This document shows, piece by piece, positions 1-9,749 of a stretch of DNA of 64,000 nucleotides. The stretch is taken from contig JAHHHC010000001.1 of the NCBI GenBank assembly GCA_019359515.1, positions 1 through 64,000 on the forward strand, given 5' to 3'. Position 1 is the stretch's first letter. Every line of letters starts with the position of its first letter. The translations under genes were made by a program, and so were the position numbers. The stretch is from Desmonostoc vinosum HA7617-LM4. GTDB taxonomy: Bacteria > Cyanobacteriota > Cyanobacteriia > Cyanobacteriales > Nostocaceae. The notes beneath the pieces were generated by a model. That model made no database searches. It was not told the origin of the DNA and saw only the letters and a list, made by a program, of their open reading frames with translations.

Positions 1-418
1 AACCATGTCAAGATTTATTCACGGATTTAATGAGATTAAGTCGCAATAAATGTAAGTATTATCAACGGGGTCTCAGGGCTATGGAGCTTATTTTATCAGT
101 ATCCTAGCTTTTTTGTCGCCCCGTCAGGTCTATTCCTTACCCTTACGGGTTCGCCAGTCGCTTCAAGTCGGCAAAGCCGCCCAACGCGCCGGCTCACCAT
201 GTTCCGCACCTGCAAATCCTCATAGGCTACCAAGTCTACCGACTGGACTACGCACCTTGCCAACTTCACGACTGCCGTCTCACCGCCAAGTCTGCGACTA
301 TGGCGGGAGTCTTCTTGCGGAGCTTAGATAAAACTTTTGGCGTTGCTGAATTCAGGTATAAAAATGATTTTGCATGATTTCCAAAACCTTGTAGAGACGC
401 GCCATGGCGCGTCTCTAC
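1..418. other. Gene-free left edge
   Basis: No convincing gene is seen. Positions 113-331 are open on the plus strand, but the translation is Arg/Pro/Ser-rich with no domain and the DNA resembles the GC-richer repeat filler found elsewhere in the window. The stretch ends in the palindrome at 391-418. Confidence 0.5.
391..418. repeat. Perfect 28-bp palindrome, GTAGAGACG family
   Basis: The sequence begins GTAGAGACGCGCC and is its own reverse complement across all 28 bases. It lies directly against the stop codon of the DUF928 gene at 419. Related palindromes with GTAGAGAC/GTCTCTAC arms and different centres lie near 30480, 42163 and 43996. It may form a transcript-end hairpin, but no T-run follows, so terminator function is inferred only. 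Confidence 0.7.
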
Positions 419-1360
419 TTATGAGGGGTTAGCTGGGGTGGTACAACAGGGTAATAAAGGCTTGTTGATCACTTCTGGCTGAATTTCTACTGATTTCAAC
501 AACTCATCCCAATATGTTTTAACCTCTGGATCGTTAGGACGTTGACGGCGTAAAGTAGCTATGGTTCTTAGAGCATCTTCCCAAAATCCGGCTGTGGCGA
601 ATAGAACTGCTCGATCTAAATCTGTGGTTGTTTGTCCTAACTGCACAGCGAGGTTTTCGTCTTCTGTTCGTTGGATTTTGCCTTCTATGTAAACATCTTG
701 ATCGCGATTTTGGGCATCACAAACCATCGAAAAACCCCAGGTATATTCTTTACCAATTGTTAAAGGAGGTTGATTTGCAGGCAGGGTGATGCTGAGAATA
801 CCAGTCTGTTGAGCAGGTGTGAAAATTCCTTTGTATAATGGCTCAACGCTTTCATCATCCTCTTGCAAAACAAATTCCAGTGCTTTGACTTGTGCAGAGG
901 TTTGAGGAACATAGAAAAAGAATGTGGGATGCTCTGTTGTGGTAAGTTGCACTTCTTTATCGGTCGGGATTATGGGAATTGGAGCTTGTGCAGCTTGCAA
1001 GCAACTTCCCCTGGTTGCTGCGGATCTGACTCTACCAGGTCTACCAGGAACAAAGGCAATCCGATTATTTCTCCGGCGCTGAATGTAACCCGTCACATTT
1101 CTAATAGCCGCAGTAGCGTATTTATCTCCAGGGCGTATCTGTGCTGCTTGCTGAAAATAGCTCAAAGCTTTGCGATAGTTTCTGCGTCTAGTTTCAGAAT
1201 AGCCGAGTTGCATGTATTGACTGTAAGCATTATTTCTTTGCGCTAGTTGATAAACTCCATCTGTAGCTGAAACCTCAGTAATATTTACAGTACCTATGGG
1301 GAGAAATACTAAAGCAGCAAGTACAGAACCTGCTAAAAATTTATGTGCCATAATATTCAT
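419..1360 (-). CDS. DUF928 domain protein with signal peptide and TPR-like helices
   Basis: This 313-residue protein has a hydrophobic N-terminal segment (about residues 6-32) that looks like a signal peptide, so it is probably exported to the periplasm. Residues 45-85 resemble TPR helices (RNYRKALSYFQQAAQIRPGD). The rest matches the cyanobacterial DUF928 pattern: EHPTFFFYVPQ, then LEFVLQEDDE, PPLTIGKEYTW and EGKIQRTE. The biochemical function of DUF928 is unknown; relatives are often found near CHAT or TPR proteins, but none is adjacent here. The start could also be Met4. The gene stands alone, and its 3' end touches a perfect palindrome. Confidence 0.85.
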   Translation of the reverse strand: MNIMAHKFLAGSVLAALVFLPIGTVNITEVSATDGVYQLAQRNNAYSQYMQLGYSETRRRNYRKALSYFQQAAQIRPGDKYATAAIRNVTGYIQRRRNNRIAFVPGRPGRVRSAATRGSCLQAAQAPIPIIPTDKEVQLTTTEHPTFFFYVPQTSAQVKALEFVLQEDDESVEPLYKGIFTPAQQTGILSITLPANQPPLTIGKEYTWGFSMVCDAQNRDQDVYIEGKIQRTEDENLAVQLGQTTTDLDRAVLFATAGFWEDALRTIATLRRQRPNDPEVKTYWDELLKSVEIQPEVINKPLLPCCTTPANPS

Positions 1361-1670
1361 ACATGTTTATATTACGTTCTTTTTGTTTATATAATACAGT
1401 AGCTCAGGCTCAAGAAGGGCTATGCTGTCCCTTGCAAAGACGTACGTAAGGTTACTTAATGTTCCTTATGCCGAGAGGGAGATCAGCGGACGCGGAGACG
1501 CGGAGAATAATCAATAACGAATGACGTTAGCGTAGCGGTAGCGAGTCCGCGAGCGTCATGACAATTCCGGCGTTGCAGAAACGCGGGATGACTTTCAAGA
1601 TTTTCCTTTGCGTCTTTACGTGGCAGTAACGAAAACTCTTTCCAAGATTTGCGATCGCCCTAACAACCTC
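1361..1670. other. Intergenic region with repeat-like GC-rich segment
   Basis: The first 60 bases are AT-rich and probably hold the promoter of the leftward DUF928 gene. Positions 1470-1570 contain the dispersed motifs GACGCGGAGACGCGGAG and GCGTAGCGGTAGCGAG, which recur in many gaps of the window. A GCGATCGC (HIP1) site lies at 1651. No gene is supported before the start at 1671. Confidence 0.5.
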
Positions 1671-1968
1671 ATGAAAAATCTAGCTCTACTATCTGCTACA
1701 GTCCTTGCTACCACATTTGGATTGGTTTTTGGGACAATGCAAAACGCCTCTGCTTTAGACTGGAACTGGAATTATTCTGGTACTGGCATAGCGGCAAGTG
1801 GTACTCTTACCACGAATGACACCCATTAGTTTTTCTGCAACTATAGCCAGCGTGCCTGAACCCACCTCTATTCTTAGCTTACTGGCTCTTGGTACTCTCG
1901 CTGCAACTTCAGCACTCAAACGTCAGCAGTTATCTAACACTCCCAAAAGACTTCCGCCACAGCATTAG
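1671..1968 (+). pseudogene. PEP-CTERM exported protein, internally deleted and frameshifted
   Basis: From the ATG at 1671 the reading gives a clear signal peptide (MKNLALLSATVLATTFGLVF to about NASA) and the start of a mature domain (LDWNWNYSGTGIAASGTLTT), then hits TAG at 1827. A different frame, running to TAG at 1966-1968, encodes a textbook PEP-CTERM anchor: SVPEPTSILSLLALGTLAAT followed by basic residues (KRQQ). Family members usually carry a long domain between these parts, so most of the middle has been lost and the ends now lie in different frames. A functional product would need a frameshift near 1815-1830. No exosortase gene is in the window. Confidence 0.75.
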
Positions 1969-1986
1969 CTTGGTGGTGAGAGGATG

Positions 1987-2988
1987 TCATAACCGAACCT
2001 GTTGTAAGTGACTGCGGGGGTTATAGGTACGTATGGCCCGAATTTTTTCATAATATTCTCGCTCTTGCTGGCTCAGTTCTTTTGGTGGAACAATCGCCAC
2101 CTTCACTAACTGATCGCCACGTCCACCCTTAGCCAAGGGCCAACCTTTACCACGTAAGCGTAGAGATTGACCAGAACGCACGCCCGCAGGTAGTTTCACT
2201 TCAACAGTACCATCGGGTGTAGGTACATCAATTGCAGCACCTAAAGCGGCTTCATCTGGTGTGATTGCTACTTCGCATACCAAATTATCGCCTTCAATTT
2301 GGAAAAATGAGTGCGGCTGAAGTTCCACCTTGAGATACAAATCACCCCGTTGTTGAGTCATGGGGTTGATTTGACCTTTTCCCCGCACGCGCAAGCGAGT
2401 ACCGGGTTTAGCACCAGCTGGGATGCGAACATCTATAGTTTCATTGCCTAGACTGAAGCGCTTTTGTACACCATTGAATGCTTCTGCAAAAGTCAAAGCG
2501 ATCGCAGCTTCTGTATCTTGAGTACCACCTGTACCTACATCTTGAAAACCATAATCACTATAACCGCTAAAACCGCTACCTGCTCTACCTGCGGAGGTGC
2601 GGTAAGAGTAGGTTTGCCGTCCACCGCGAGGACTAGCACCACCAAAACGTCCTAACAGTTCATTGATGAACTCATCAAAGTTACCGTATTGGCTGAAGTC
2701 GAAGCCACCCATATCAACGCCAGCACCGCCAGATGGAAAACCACCTTCCCCAACCTGTTTCCAGTATTGACCGAATTGGTCGTATTTTTTGCGCTTATCT
2801 GCGTCTGATAAAACTTCGTAGGCTTCGTTAACCTCCTTAAAACGGGCTTCCGCCTGTTTATTGTTCGGGTTGACATCGGGGTGATACTTACGGGCTAGCT
2901 TACGAAAGGCTTGTTTAATTTCCTCTGGACTGGCAGTTTTACTAACACCCAAAATTGCGTAATAGTCTTTGAAGTCAGTTGCAGCCAT
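1987..2988 (-). CDS. DnaJ/CbpA-type co-chaperone (type II Hsp40)
   Basis: The 333-residue protein starts with a J domain (residues 5-75) carrying the HPD motif at 36-38 (KYHPDVNP), which stimulates DnaK ATPase. A Gly/Phe-rich linker follows (about 80-165), then two C-terminal beta-sandwich substrate-binding regions (about 170-320; [36 protein letters not shown]). No CxxCxGxG zinc repeats are present, so it is the CbpA/DnaJ2 type rather than canonical DnaJ. The start is well supported by an AGGAGG ribosome site just upstream. It acts in the cytosol with a DnaK encoded elsewhere. Confidence 0.92.
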   Translation of the reverse strand: MAATDFKDYYAILGVSKTASPEEIKQAFRKLARKYHPDVNPNNKQAEARFKEVNEAYEVLSDADKRKKYDQFGQYWKQVGEGGFPSGGAGVDMGGFDFSQYGNFDEFINELLGRFGGASPRGGRQTYSYRTSAGRAGSGFSGYSDYGFQDVGTGGTQDTEAAIALTFAEAFNGVQKRFSLGNETIDVRIPAGAKPGTRLRVRGKGQINPMTQQRGDLYLKVELQPHSFFQIEGDNLVCEVAITPDEAALGAAIDVPTPDGTVEVKLPAGVRSGQSLRLRGKGWPLAKGGRGDQLVKVAIVPPKELSQQEREYYEKIRAIRTYNPRSHLQQVRL

Positions 2989-3235
2989 CTACCAGCCTCC
3001 TGTAAAAGTTCCCTTTAAGTTTTTTTTAAGATAAGAGATTTTGTATTTGCCAGGTATAATGCCCGGACAAAACACTCTGATTTTAAGTTAACAAACAATA
3101 TAGAAAATCAAGTGTGGTTCTCGCTCACTCCACAAGAGCAATTCCCGTACTTTCGATAAATATGGGGTATTGGGGACGCGGGGACACGGGGACGCGGAGA
3201 AAATTACTCCCTCATCCCCCTCATCCCCAAAAGCG

Positions 3236-3266
3236 ATGGGATATTTTTTATTTAGAAGTCCCTAAA
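3236..3266. repeat. Half copy of a TTAGGGACTTCC-ended element
   Basis: The minus strand reads TTTAGGGACTTCTAAATAAA and then runs into ATCCC. The same arm forms one end of the palindromic element at 27696-27756. Here only one arm remains, and it supplies the stop codon (TAG) of the kinase gene that ends at 3262. Confidence 0.6.
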
Positions 3267-3825
3267 GTTCTAGAAAGCGGATAAGACTGTCTAAACCTTC
3301 TTCCAAGCTTGGGGGTGCATCCCGGAGTTGACGGTGCATTCGCAAGATGATTTCTTCAGGAACTAGTCGGGCTTGCTGTGAGGCAGCAGTGCTGAAACGC
3401 TTCTTGTTGCGTGCTAAACACAGCCAAACTGGGGTATTCACCCAGATGCCAGTAATGTGAGTAAAGCCTAACTCACGGGCTATGGTGATCACTTCACGGC
3501 GGTTGCTGCGCTGGGTGTTGGTAGCATCAAAAATTGCTGTATTATTTGTGGCGATCGCTTGTTGTAATTGTCGCTCAACTTCGCGCCAAATCAGCGGCCA
3601 CGGCCCCTGAACCGTTTCTGAGCCAAAAATTTGCCCCCGGATAGCATCTGTAGAAACCAGGTGCATCTGGGGACATTCTGCCAATAACTGTTTGGCTAAA
3701 GTTGACTTGCCACTACCAGGGAGACCGATTAGCAAGATGAGTGCTGTTAGCGGTAGCGGGGCGTTTAGCACGTGCTGAGTGCTGTGGTGTTTAGCCCGTG
3801 CTGAGTGATTAGTTATTTTACTCAT
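3262..3825 (-). CDS. P-loop ATP/GTP-binding kinase, AAA_33/zeta-toxin-like
   Basis: A Walker A motif (LIGLPGSGKSTLAKQL, residues 32-47) is followed by STDAIRG and NTAIFDATNTQRSNR. This pattern is typical of the small P-loop phosphotransferase group that includes AAA_33, polynucleotide-kinase-like and zeta-toxin-like proteins. The substrate cannot be deduced. The first 27 residues (SKITNHSARAKHHSTQHV) are not conserved in such kinases and are encoded in sequence related to the ACTCAGCACTCAGCAC repeats just upstream, so the true start may be further in. The stop codon lies inside a dispersed element. No antitoxin-like gene is adjacent, so a toxin role is not indicated. Confidence 0.75.
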   Translation of the reverse strand: MSKITNHSARAKHHSTQHVLNAPLPLTALILLIGLPGSGKSTLAKQLLAECPQMHLVSTDAIRGQIFGSETVQGPWPLIWREVERQLQQAIATNNTAIFDATNTQRSNRREVITIARELGFTHITGIWVNTPVWLCLARNKKRFSTAASQQARLVPEEIILRMHRQLRDAPPSLEEGLDSLIRFLEL

Positions 3826-3904
3826 AGCCTATTATTCATAACTCAGTACTCATAACTCAGCACTCAGCACTGTTAAATAATTCGTAATTCGTAATTCGTA
3901 ATTA

Positions 3905-3984
3905 AGTTTTGTAATGGGGATTTGACCCCAACACAAAACTTGCCGGTTATGGAACCGGGGGACTTAAACCCACGGAACTTGTTA
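3905..3984. repeat. 80-bp structured repeat, copy 1
   Basis: This block is 78/80 identical to 20573-20652. It has two potential hairpins: AGTTTTGT paired with ACAAAACT, enclosing GGGG/CCCC, and then CCGGTT-ATGG-AACCGG. Both copies follow short GTAATTC direct repeats. This copy ends exactly on the stop codon of glgC. Function is unknown; a mobile hairpin element or a small structured RNA are both possible. Confidence 0.75.
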
Positions 3985-5271
3985 AATGATCATTCCATCA
4001 GGAATCACGGCATTTTTTAACACAACGACAATCCCGCTACGGATGTAGAAACCTTGACTTTCGCGGTCTGCTTCTTGCACGTTATCTTTGTTGATAATTT
4101 TGACATCGTGACCAATGCGAGCATTTTTATCGACGATAGCGCGGCGGATAATTGTATCCGTACCAATACCTACAGGGATGTCACCTTTTTCGATGCTGCA
4201 TTGACGCTCTACAGAAGCTTGGTAATAATCCGCACCCATCAGTAGAGATTCTTCGATTATACAGCCCGATTCTACGCGCGATCGCACTCCTAAAACTGCG
4301 TGGTGAATACGGCAATTTTTCAAAATGCACCCTTCGCTAATGATTGCTTCTTTGATTTCACATTCTAATAGTTTACTTGGAGGTAAGTAACGAGCGCGGG
4401 TATAAATTGGTGCGTCTTCATCGTAGAAGCTGAAGGGCGGCATGGGTTGCTGAGTCAATGCTAAATTCGCATGATAAAACGCCTCAATTGTTCCAATGTC
4501 TTCCCAATAGCCATCAAATAAATAAGCTTGAACGTTGTAATCTTTGGAAGCATCGGGAATAATTTCTTTACCAAAATCAGTCCGTTCTGTTGCTTCTTTG
4601 AGCAACTTAAACATGACATCTTTTTTAAAGACGTAAATCCCCATGGAGGCGATGTAAGGCTGTAATTGGGCTTGTTCTTCTGTCAAGCCTAAAACAGTAG
4701 TATCGACTTGCATTTTGGTTAAGGCGTCGCCTTTGGGTTTTTCACTAAAGTCAATCACCCTACCAGAGTCATCAATCTTCATCAAGCCGAAGTCTGAGGC
4801 GCGGCGGTCATCTATGGGGATGACTGAAAGCGTGATGTCGGCACCTGTCTCTCTGTGACGCTGGACAAATTGCCGATAGTCCATGCGGTACAGGTGATCC
4901 CCAGAGAGGATAAGATATTCGTCTATATCCCATTCTTGCAACAGCCATAGATACTGACGCACAGCATCAGCCGTACCTTGGAACCAGTTGGGGTTTTCTG
5001 GTGTTTGTTGTGCTGCTAGTACTTCTACAAATCCTTCATTGAAACCAGTAAAGTTGTAGGTACGAGCAATGTGGCGATTTAAAGAAGCTGAGTTGAATTG
5101 CGTTAAAACATAGATTTGATAAATTTCTGAATTTATGCAATTACTAACAGGAATATCTATTAAACGGTACTTCCCTGCCACGGGTACCGCCGGTTTTGCA
5201 CGGAGTTTCGTTAGCGGATACAGCCGAGTACCCGCACCGCCACCAAGAATGATTGCTAATACTTTTTTCAC
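3982..5271 (-). CDS. glgC: Glucose-1-phosphate adenylyltransferase (ADP-glucose pyrophosphorylase)
   Basis: GlgC makes ADP-glucose from glucose-1-phosphate and ATP, the committed step of glycogen synthesis, in the cytosol. The 429-residue length matches cyanobacterial GlgC. The nucleotidyltransferase domain opens with [20 protein letters not shown] (residues 8-27) and includes [10 protein letters not shown] and FSEKPKG. The C-terminal third is the left-handed beta-helix with hexapeptide character ([18 protein letters not shown]). The cyanobacterial enzyme is activated by 3-phosphoglycerate and inhibited by phosphate. The gene is monocistronic, with a long AT-rich upstream region that probably holds the promoter. 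Its stop codon coincides with the end of the 80-bp repeat. Confidence 0.97.
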   Translation of the reverse strand: MKKVLAIILGGGAGTRLYPLTKLRAKPAVPVAGKYRLIDIPVSNCINSEIYQIYVLTQFNSASLNRHIARTYNFTGFNEGFVEVLAAQQTPENPNWFQGTADAVRQYLWLLQEWDIDEYLILSGDHLYRMDYRQFVQRHRETGADITLSVIPIDDRRASDFGLMKIDDSGRVIDFSEKPKGDALTKMQVDTTVLGLTEEQAQLQPYIASMGIYVFKKDVMFKLLKEATERTDFGKEIIPDASKDYNVQAYLFDGYWEDIGTIEAFYHANLALTQQPMPPFSFYDEDAPIYTRARYLPPSKLLECEIKEAIISEGCILKNCRIHHAVLGVRSRVESGCIIEESLLMGADYYQASVERQCSIEKGDIPVGIGTDTIIRRAIVDKNARIGHDVKIINKDNVQEADRESQGFYIRSGIVVVLKNAVIPDGMII

Positions 5272-5967
5272 AAGATTTCTCCCGACTGCCTTTCAACTCT
5301 CACCTTCAGTTTAGGACTGTCTGTATCTGCTGGTAAGGGGGGATCACAGATTCTCATTGAGGAATTTTACAAAATACAGCTAGTAATCAATAATGCTACT
5401 GAGAAATTAAAAGCTAATTAATACGTTTTAATTTATACCTTAAATTCAGGTTAATCACTACTTTTATTGAGATAGAAAAATAGATTTATTTAGATATAAA
5501 CTATCAAGTAACTGTTATAGCTGGATCTTATGGTACCTATAGATGACTCAACAGGAATCCCCAAATGTAATTTGGATTGCTAAATTAAATACTTAGGGTT
5601 TGTTTTTTTATCGTGTTATTAATCTTTAGACGTAATTTTTGCGATCGCGGGAGATACTCAAGATTGCTGAGATCAAAGAGCGATCGTATTCTTTAAGTGA
5701 TTGTCCCACGACTGTTCTGACAGAGTAACTTTCCCAAGATGTCGCCAGAAGGCAACCCTGAACAGCGAACCATTAACCTAATCTTGCATAATCTTGGCTA
5801 TCGCTTGAGTGTGCAATCAATTCAAGCACCATCGGGGAATTGAAGCAGCAAGACACCATTACCCAGTCCCCAATCCCCAATCCCCAGTCCCCAATCCCCA
5901 ATCCCCAGTCCCCAATCCCCAATCCCCAATCCCCAATCCCCAGTCCCCAATCCCCAGTCCCTCTTAC
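5272..5967. other. Long glgC upstream region and STRR array
   Basis: Positions 5272-5640 are AT-rich and probably carry glgC promoter signals, although no box could be fixed with confidence. GCGATCGC-like sites occur near 5640-5690. The right part is the heptamer array at 5862-5962. The plus-strand reading frame at 5809-6057 encodes only Pro-Asn-Pro-Gln-Ser repeats and is not a gene. Confidence 0.5.
5862..5962. repeat. STRR heptamer array (CCCCAGT/CCCCAAT)
   Basis: About 14 head-to-tail heptamers of CCCCARTN type fill this stretch. They match the short tandemly repeated repetitive sequences known from heterocystous cyanobacteria. The array ends only a few bases from the stop codon of the subtilase gene at 5968. 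Confidence 0.9.
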
Positions 5968-7695
5968 TTACAGATTCGCTGCATTAATCACTCCATAACC
6001 CCATTTGTGGTCAAACGTACCTGGGGGTTTTCCTGGGATAGAACTATTTTGGCGTAGTAAGTCTTTAACAGCGGCTGGGTCAAGTTTAGGATCACGCTGT
6101 AATAGTAGTGCTACTATTCCGGTGATAAATGGTGTTGCCATGCTTGTACCAGCTGAAGCCACAAATTTAGCATTAACTATTTTAGAGCGATCAGAATTTG
6201 CATCCGCAGACAGTGCAGAAATAATCATTGCCCCTGGTGCTGCGACATCGGGCTTTTGGTGGTCATTTCTCAGTGGGCCTTCGCTACTGAATTCGGAAAT
6301 GGTATGCAACTCCATGCCCATTTCTCGTGCTTGTAAATCAATATCTGTATACTTAACTCTAGTAGTATAAGCAGCGACAGTGATTGCACTACTAGCCGTA
6401 CCAGGAGAACCAATTTTTACAGAGTCCTTGACACTTTGACCTGTGAAAAACACTCCTGAACCATCATCTAGTGTCCACACATCCAAACGGGCCTCAGTTG
6501 CCGAATGATTACGTACCTGCAACTGCCAAATACCCCCTTGTATTGGTGCTTTATCCTTACCACGAATTTGCACAAAAAAATTGCGATCGCCATTCATCGG
6601 GTCGGGGCCTGGCGTTACCAATTGTATTAGTGCATCTGGCAAATCATAATCCTGTGCGGGATTGCCTTTAGTAATCACCGTTTGAAAAGGACTGACAAAA
6701 TCATTGGGACTCCGCACCGACACTTCCAACTCACTATCACGGGAATACCAACCATTTAGCCAAACTATACCCGCTTGATTGAGAGGAATATTAAAGCGCA
6801 TATTATGCGTGCATCCAGAAGGTATGATTGCTTGACCATGAAGATTATCATTGCCCTCATTACCCGCAGCACAGCAAACAATTCGTCCCGGCCCGGTTTC
6901 GGCGTCAATAATTTTTGATAGAGAATCACTACCATCATGAGCATCAGCATGTCCACCGACACTTAGATTAACTACAGCTGGGCATCCCAACTCATCAGCT
7001 ACTCGAAAAATGTAGCGGATACCATCGGCAATGTGGGCATCTTGTAAATCCGACTTAATGATGATTAATTCTGCCTCCGGTGCAACCCCGCTATAGGTAG
7101 TATCAGCACCAGCAGCAATTCCTGCAACATGAGTGCCGTGACCGTCAGTATCTTGGGAAACAGTGATTTGTGCCCCGGTAAATTCAGCTCCATAGCGCCC
7201 CTCTGCGACTCCTGGCCCCGGCAGCGTTTGATCCCAAACCCGTGAAATCCGTCCAGCAAAAGCGGGGTGCTTTGAGTCAATTCCACTATCGATAATGCCG
7301 ATAATTACTCCCTTGCCAGTTAACCCAGTTTTACTCTTAAAATCCGGTACTTGAACTGTTCCTAGAGCAACATCCATCCGTAACTTCAGTTTGCGTGATG
7401 GCTTAATGCGTTGAACAACAGCCTCCTCCGATAAAGCATCTAAACCTCCTATTGGTAAGAAAGCCGTGCGTACATTCCCAGAGCTTTGATTAACTTCGAT
7501 ACCATATTGCGACAAATAACTCAAATCTGCATCAGAGTCGCAGTAAAGAAAAACCACACTTTTAGTTGGTTTAACAGCATTTTTAGGAGTAAATATACCT
7601 AGCGATCGCTTGTGAGTAATTAAAGCTGACTCTCCTTCATTTTGATAATCCTTAACAGCCAAAAGTAGCCCAGGAGAAAGTTTTTCGTGTCTCAT
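5968..7695 (-). CDS. S8 family subtilisin-like serine protease
   Basis: The full catalytic triad is visible: Asp136 in GIIDSGID, His186 in [15 protein letters not shown], and Ser518 in GTSMATPF. Residues 1-115 form an N-terminal extension that may act as a propeptide or inhibitor-like domain. A large insertion between the His and Ser blocks (about residues 285-430, with beta-rich segments) resembles the inserted domain of CspA-like and related subtilases. No signal peptide is seen, so the enzyme may be cytoplasmic or leave by another route. Length is 575 residues. It is monocistronic and ends beside an STRR array. Substrate is unknown. Confidence 0.92.
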   Translation of the reverse strand: MRHEKLSPGLLLAVKDYQNEGESALITHKRSLGIFTPKNAVKPTKSVVFLYCDSDADLSYLSQYGIEVNQSSGNVRTAFLPIGGLDALSEEAVVQRIKPSRKLKLRMDVALGTVQVPDFKSKTGLTGKGVIIGIIDSGIDSKHPAFAGRISRVWDQTLPGPGVAEGRYGAEFTGAQITVSQDTDGHGTHVAGIAAGADTTYSGVAPEAELIIIKSDLQDAHIADGIRYIFRVADELGCPAVVNLSVGGHADAHDGSDSLSKIIDAETGPGRIVCCAAGNEGNDNLHGQAIIPSGCTHNMRFNIPLNQAGIVWLNGWYSRDSELEVSVRSPNDFVSPFQTVITKGNPAQDYDLPDALIQLVTPGPDPMNGDRNFFVQIRGKDKAPIQGGIWQLQVRNHSATEARLDVWTLDDGSGVFFTGQSVKDSVKIGSPGTASSAITVAAYTTRVKYTDIDLQAREMGMELHTISEFSSEGPLRNDHQKPDVAAPGAMIISALSADANSDRSKIVNAKFVASAGTSMATPFITGIVALLLQRDPKLDPAAVKDLLRQNSSIPGKPPGTFDHKWGYGVINAANL

Positions 7696-8257
7696 TCTTG
7701 CCTTTACCTCAATTTATTTGCAATCAAAAGTCAGGATATTCTGACTCCAGACTTTCTTTTCTATGAAGCCTGAATGCAACATGGTATAACTCATATCCTG
7801 GAGAATGTCTCTCTTGGGGATGAGGTAGGGGCGGGGGCAGGCTTTTATGGGTAGGTTTTTTAGATTTCGCGTTTTGGTTGACGCGGAGACGGGGAGACGC
7901 GGTGAGACAGCGAGTAAAGGAGGGTTTCCCTCCGCAGGCGACTGCGTTAGCGAGCTTGCGAGCGTCACCCGAAGGGTGACGCGGAGAAAGATTTCGGAAC
8001 GGAAAAATAGGCTTTTTCAGACTAAATATGAAAAACCTACCCTTGAAAGTGGGGGGGCAGGGAGAGCAGTAATCAACACTCATTCCCAGTCCCCAATCCA
8101 ATCCCCAGTCCCCAGTCCCCAGTCCCCAATCCCCAGTCCCCAGTCCCCAATCCCCAATCCCCAATCCCCAATCCCACGACAATTTTCTACCACAAGCAAG
8201 AGTTACAAAGTAGCAACTATTTGCAACGATCGCTTCTGAAGGTACAGAGAGTCGTTT
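7696..8257. other. Intergenic region between divergent subtilase and amylase, repeat-filled
   Basis: This gap separates two divergently transcribed genes. Positions about 7880-7990 hold a GC-rich repeat (GAGGGTTTCCCTCCGCAGG... GTCACCCGAAGGG) that recurs at about 32655-32722. An STRR array lies at 8086-8175. Open frames on both strands here encode repeat-derived peptides with no domain. Confidence 0.6.
8086..8175. repeat. STRR heptamer array
   Basis: About 12 copies of CCCCAGT/CCCCAAT lie in tandem on the plus strand, as in the array at 5862-5962 and in the same orientation. The array ends about 80 bases before the amylase start. Confidence 0.88.
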
Positions 8258-9712
8258 ATGCAAATACATACACCAGACTGGGTGAAGCACGCTGTTTTCT
8301 ATCAAATTTTTCCAGACCGCTTTGCCAGAAGTAAACAACCGCGTAAACGGCTGTTACATGAAGCCCGTTGGGAAGATTGGGACGCTATGCCAACTCTGCA
8401 AGGCTATAAAGGCGGAGATTTATGGGGCATTGTGGAAGAATTAGACTACATCCAGAATTTAGGAATTAATGCAATTTACTTCACACCGATTTTTCAATCG
8501 GCTAGTAATCACCGTTACCATACCCACGATTATTATCAAGTTGACCCGATGCTGGGAGGCGATGAAGCTTTTAAGGATTTACTAGAGGCAGCCCATCAAC
8601 GAAATATTAAAGTTGTTCTCGATGGAGTCTTTAACCATTCTAGTCGCGGCTTTTTCTTCTTTCACGACGTTTTAGAAAATGGCCCACATTCACCTTGGGT
8701 AAATTGGTTCAAAATTGAAGGCTGGCCCGTTTCACCCTACAATGGCGAGTTCCCTGCTAACTACGTTGGTTGGGCAGGAAATCGCGCCTTGCCAGAATTT
8801 AATCACGATAACCCAGAGGTACGCGAATATATCATGGAAATTGCCGAATATTGGATTAAATTCGGTATCGATGGTTGGCGATTAGATGTACCATTTGAGA
8901 TCAAAACTCCTGGGTTTTGGCAAGAATTTCGAGAGCGAGTAAAAGCCATCAATCCCGAAGCTTACATTGTTGGTGAAGTGTGGGGAGATTCCCGCGAATG
9001 GTTGGATGGAACCCAATTTGATGGGGTGATGAATTACTTGTTTGCTGGGCCGACAATTGCATTTACAGCAGGCGATCGCGTAGTCTTAGATCAAGTCCAA
9101 AGCCGTGACTATCAACCATATCCACCCTTATTCGCTGCTGAGTACGCTGCCAAAATTCAGGAATTATTGCAACTTTATCCTTGGGAAATTCAGCTCACTC
9201 AACTGAATTTGCTAGCAAGCCACGATACAGCAAGATTGTTAACCATTGCTGGTGGCGACAAAGCCAGCATAGAATTAGCTACTCTATTGCTATTAACCTT
9301 TCCTGGTGCCCCCAGCATCTATTATGGTGATGAAGTTGGTTTACCTGGTGCTATAGACCCAGACTCACGTCGGGGTTTTCCCTTAGAAGCCAATTGGGAT
9401 AAAGAAATTTTCAATACTCATCGTCAATTAATTATCCTCCGCCATGCTTACCTAGCCTTGCGTACAGGTGATTATCAAGTTCTCTACGCTCAGGGGGCAC
9501 TCTACATCTTTGCACGCACTTTGGGAACAGAGGAACTAATTATTGCCGTTAACACAGGAACAGCCTCAGCAAAAGCGGATGTAGATGTCACAAATTTGCG
9601 TACTCAACCCAACAAACTGTTATACGGTACAGCAGATATTGAGTGGAACAGTACACATTTATCGTTGAGTCTTCCCCCACGTACTGGATGTATTTTTGGG
9701 AGTAGGGAGTAG
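8258..9712 (+). CDS. GH13 alpha-amylase family enzyme (neopullulanase/cyclomaltodextrinase-like)
   Basis: The (beta/alpha)8 GH13 core shows conserved regions I-IV: DGVFNHS, GIDGWRLDVPFE with nucleophile Asp210, GEVWG with acid/base Glu240, and LLASHDT with Asp323. The N-terminus (WVKHAVFYQIFPDRFARS) and the lack of a signal peptide fit a cytoplasmic neopullulanase or cyclomaltodextrinase that attacks alpha-glucans or maltodextrins. The usual N-terminal dimerisation domain of true cyclomaltodextrinases is absent, so substrate preference is uncertain. At 484 residues it is compact. The last residues (GSRE and stop) come from a GGGAGTA duplication. Glycogen turnover with glgC in the same window is a reasonable link but not an operon. 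Confidence 0.92.
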   Translation: MQIHTPDWVKHAVFYQIFPDRFARSKQPRKRLLHEARWEDWDAMPTLQGYKGGDLWGIVEELDYIQNLGINAIYFTPIFQSASNHRYHTHDYYQVDPMLGGDEAFKDLLEAAHQRNIKVVLDGVFNHSSRGFFFFHDVLENGPHSPWVNWFKIEGWPVSPYNGEFPANYVGWAGNRALPEFNHDNPEVREYIMEIAEYWIKFGIDGWRLDVPFEIKTPGFWQEFRERVKAINPEAYIVGEVWGDSREWLDGTQFDGVMNYLFAGPTIAFTAGDRVVLDQVQSRDYQPYPPLFAAEYAAKIQELLQLYPWEIQLTQLNLLASHDTARLLTIAGGDKASIELATLLLLTFPGAPSIYYGDEVGLPGAIDPDSRRGFPLEANWDKEIFNTHRQLIILRHAYLALRTGDYQVLYAQGALYIFARTLGTEELIIAVNTGTASAKADVDVTNLRTQPNKLLYGTADIEWNSTHLSLSLPPRTGCIFGSRE

Positions 9713-9749
9713 TCGAAGTGCTGCTTCCCTGTCCCCTAGCCTCTAGTCT

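Noticed and set aside
113-331. 72-codon plus-strand open frame
   Set aside because: Arg/Pro/Ser-rich product without domain, in GC-rich repeat-like filler, with no ribosome site.
5809-6057. Open frame with Pro-Asn-Pro-Gln-Ser repeats
   Set aside because: It is a translation of the STRR heptamer array.
7724-8338. Long minus and plus frames between the subtilase and amylase
   Set aside because: They translate the GC-rich repeat and the STRR array and show only repeat-derived peptides.
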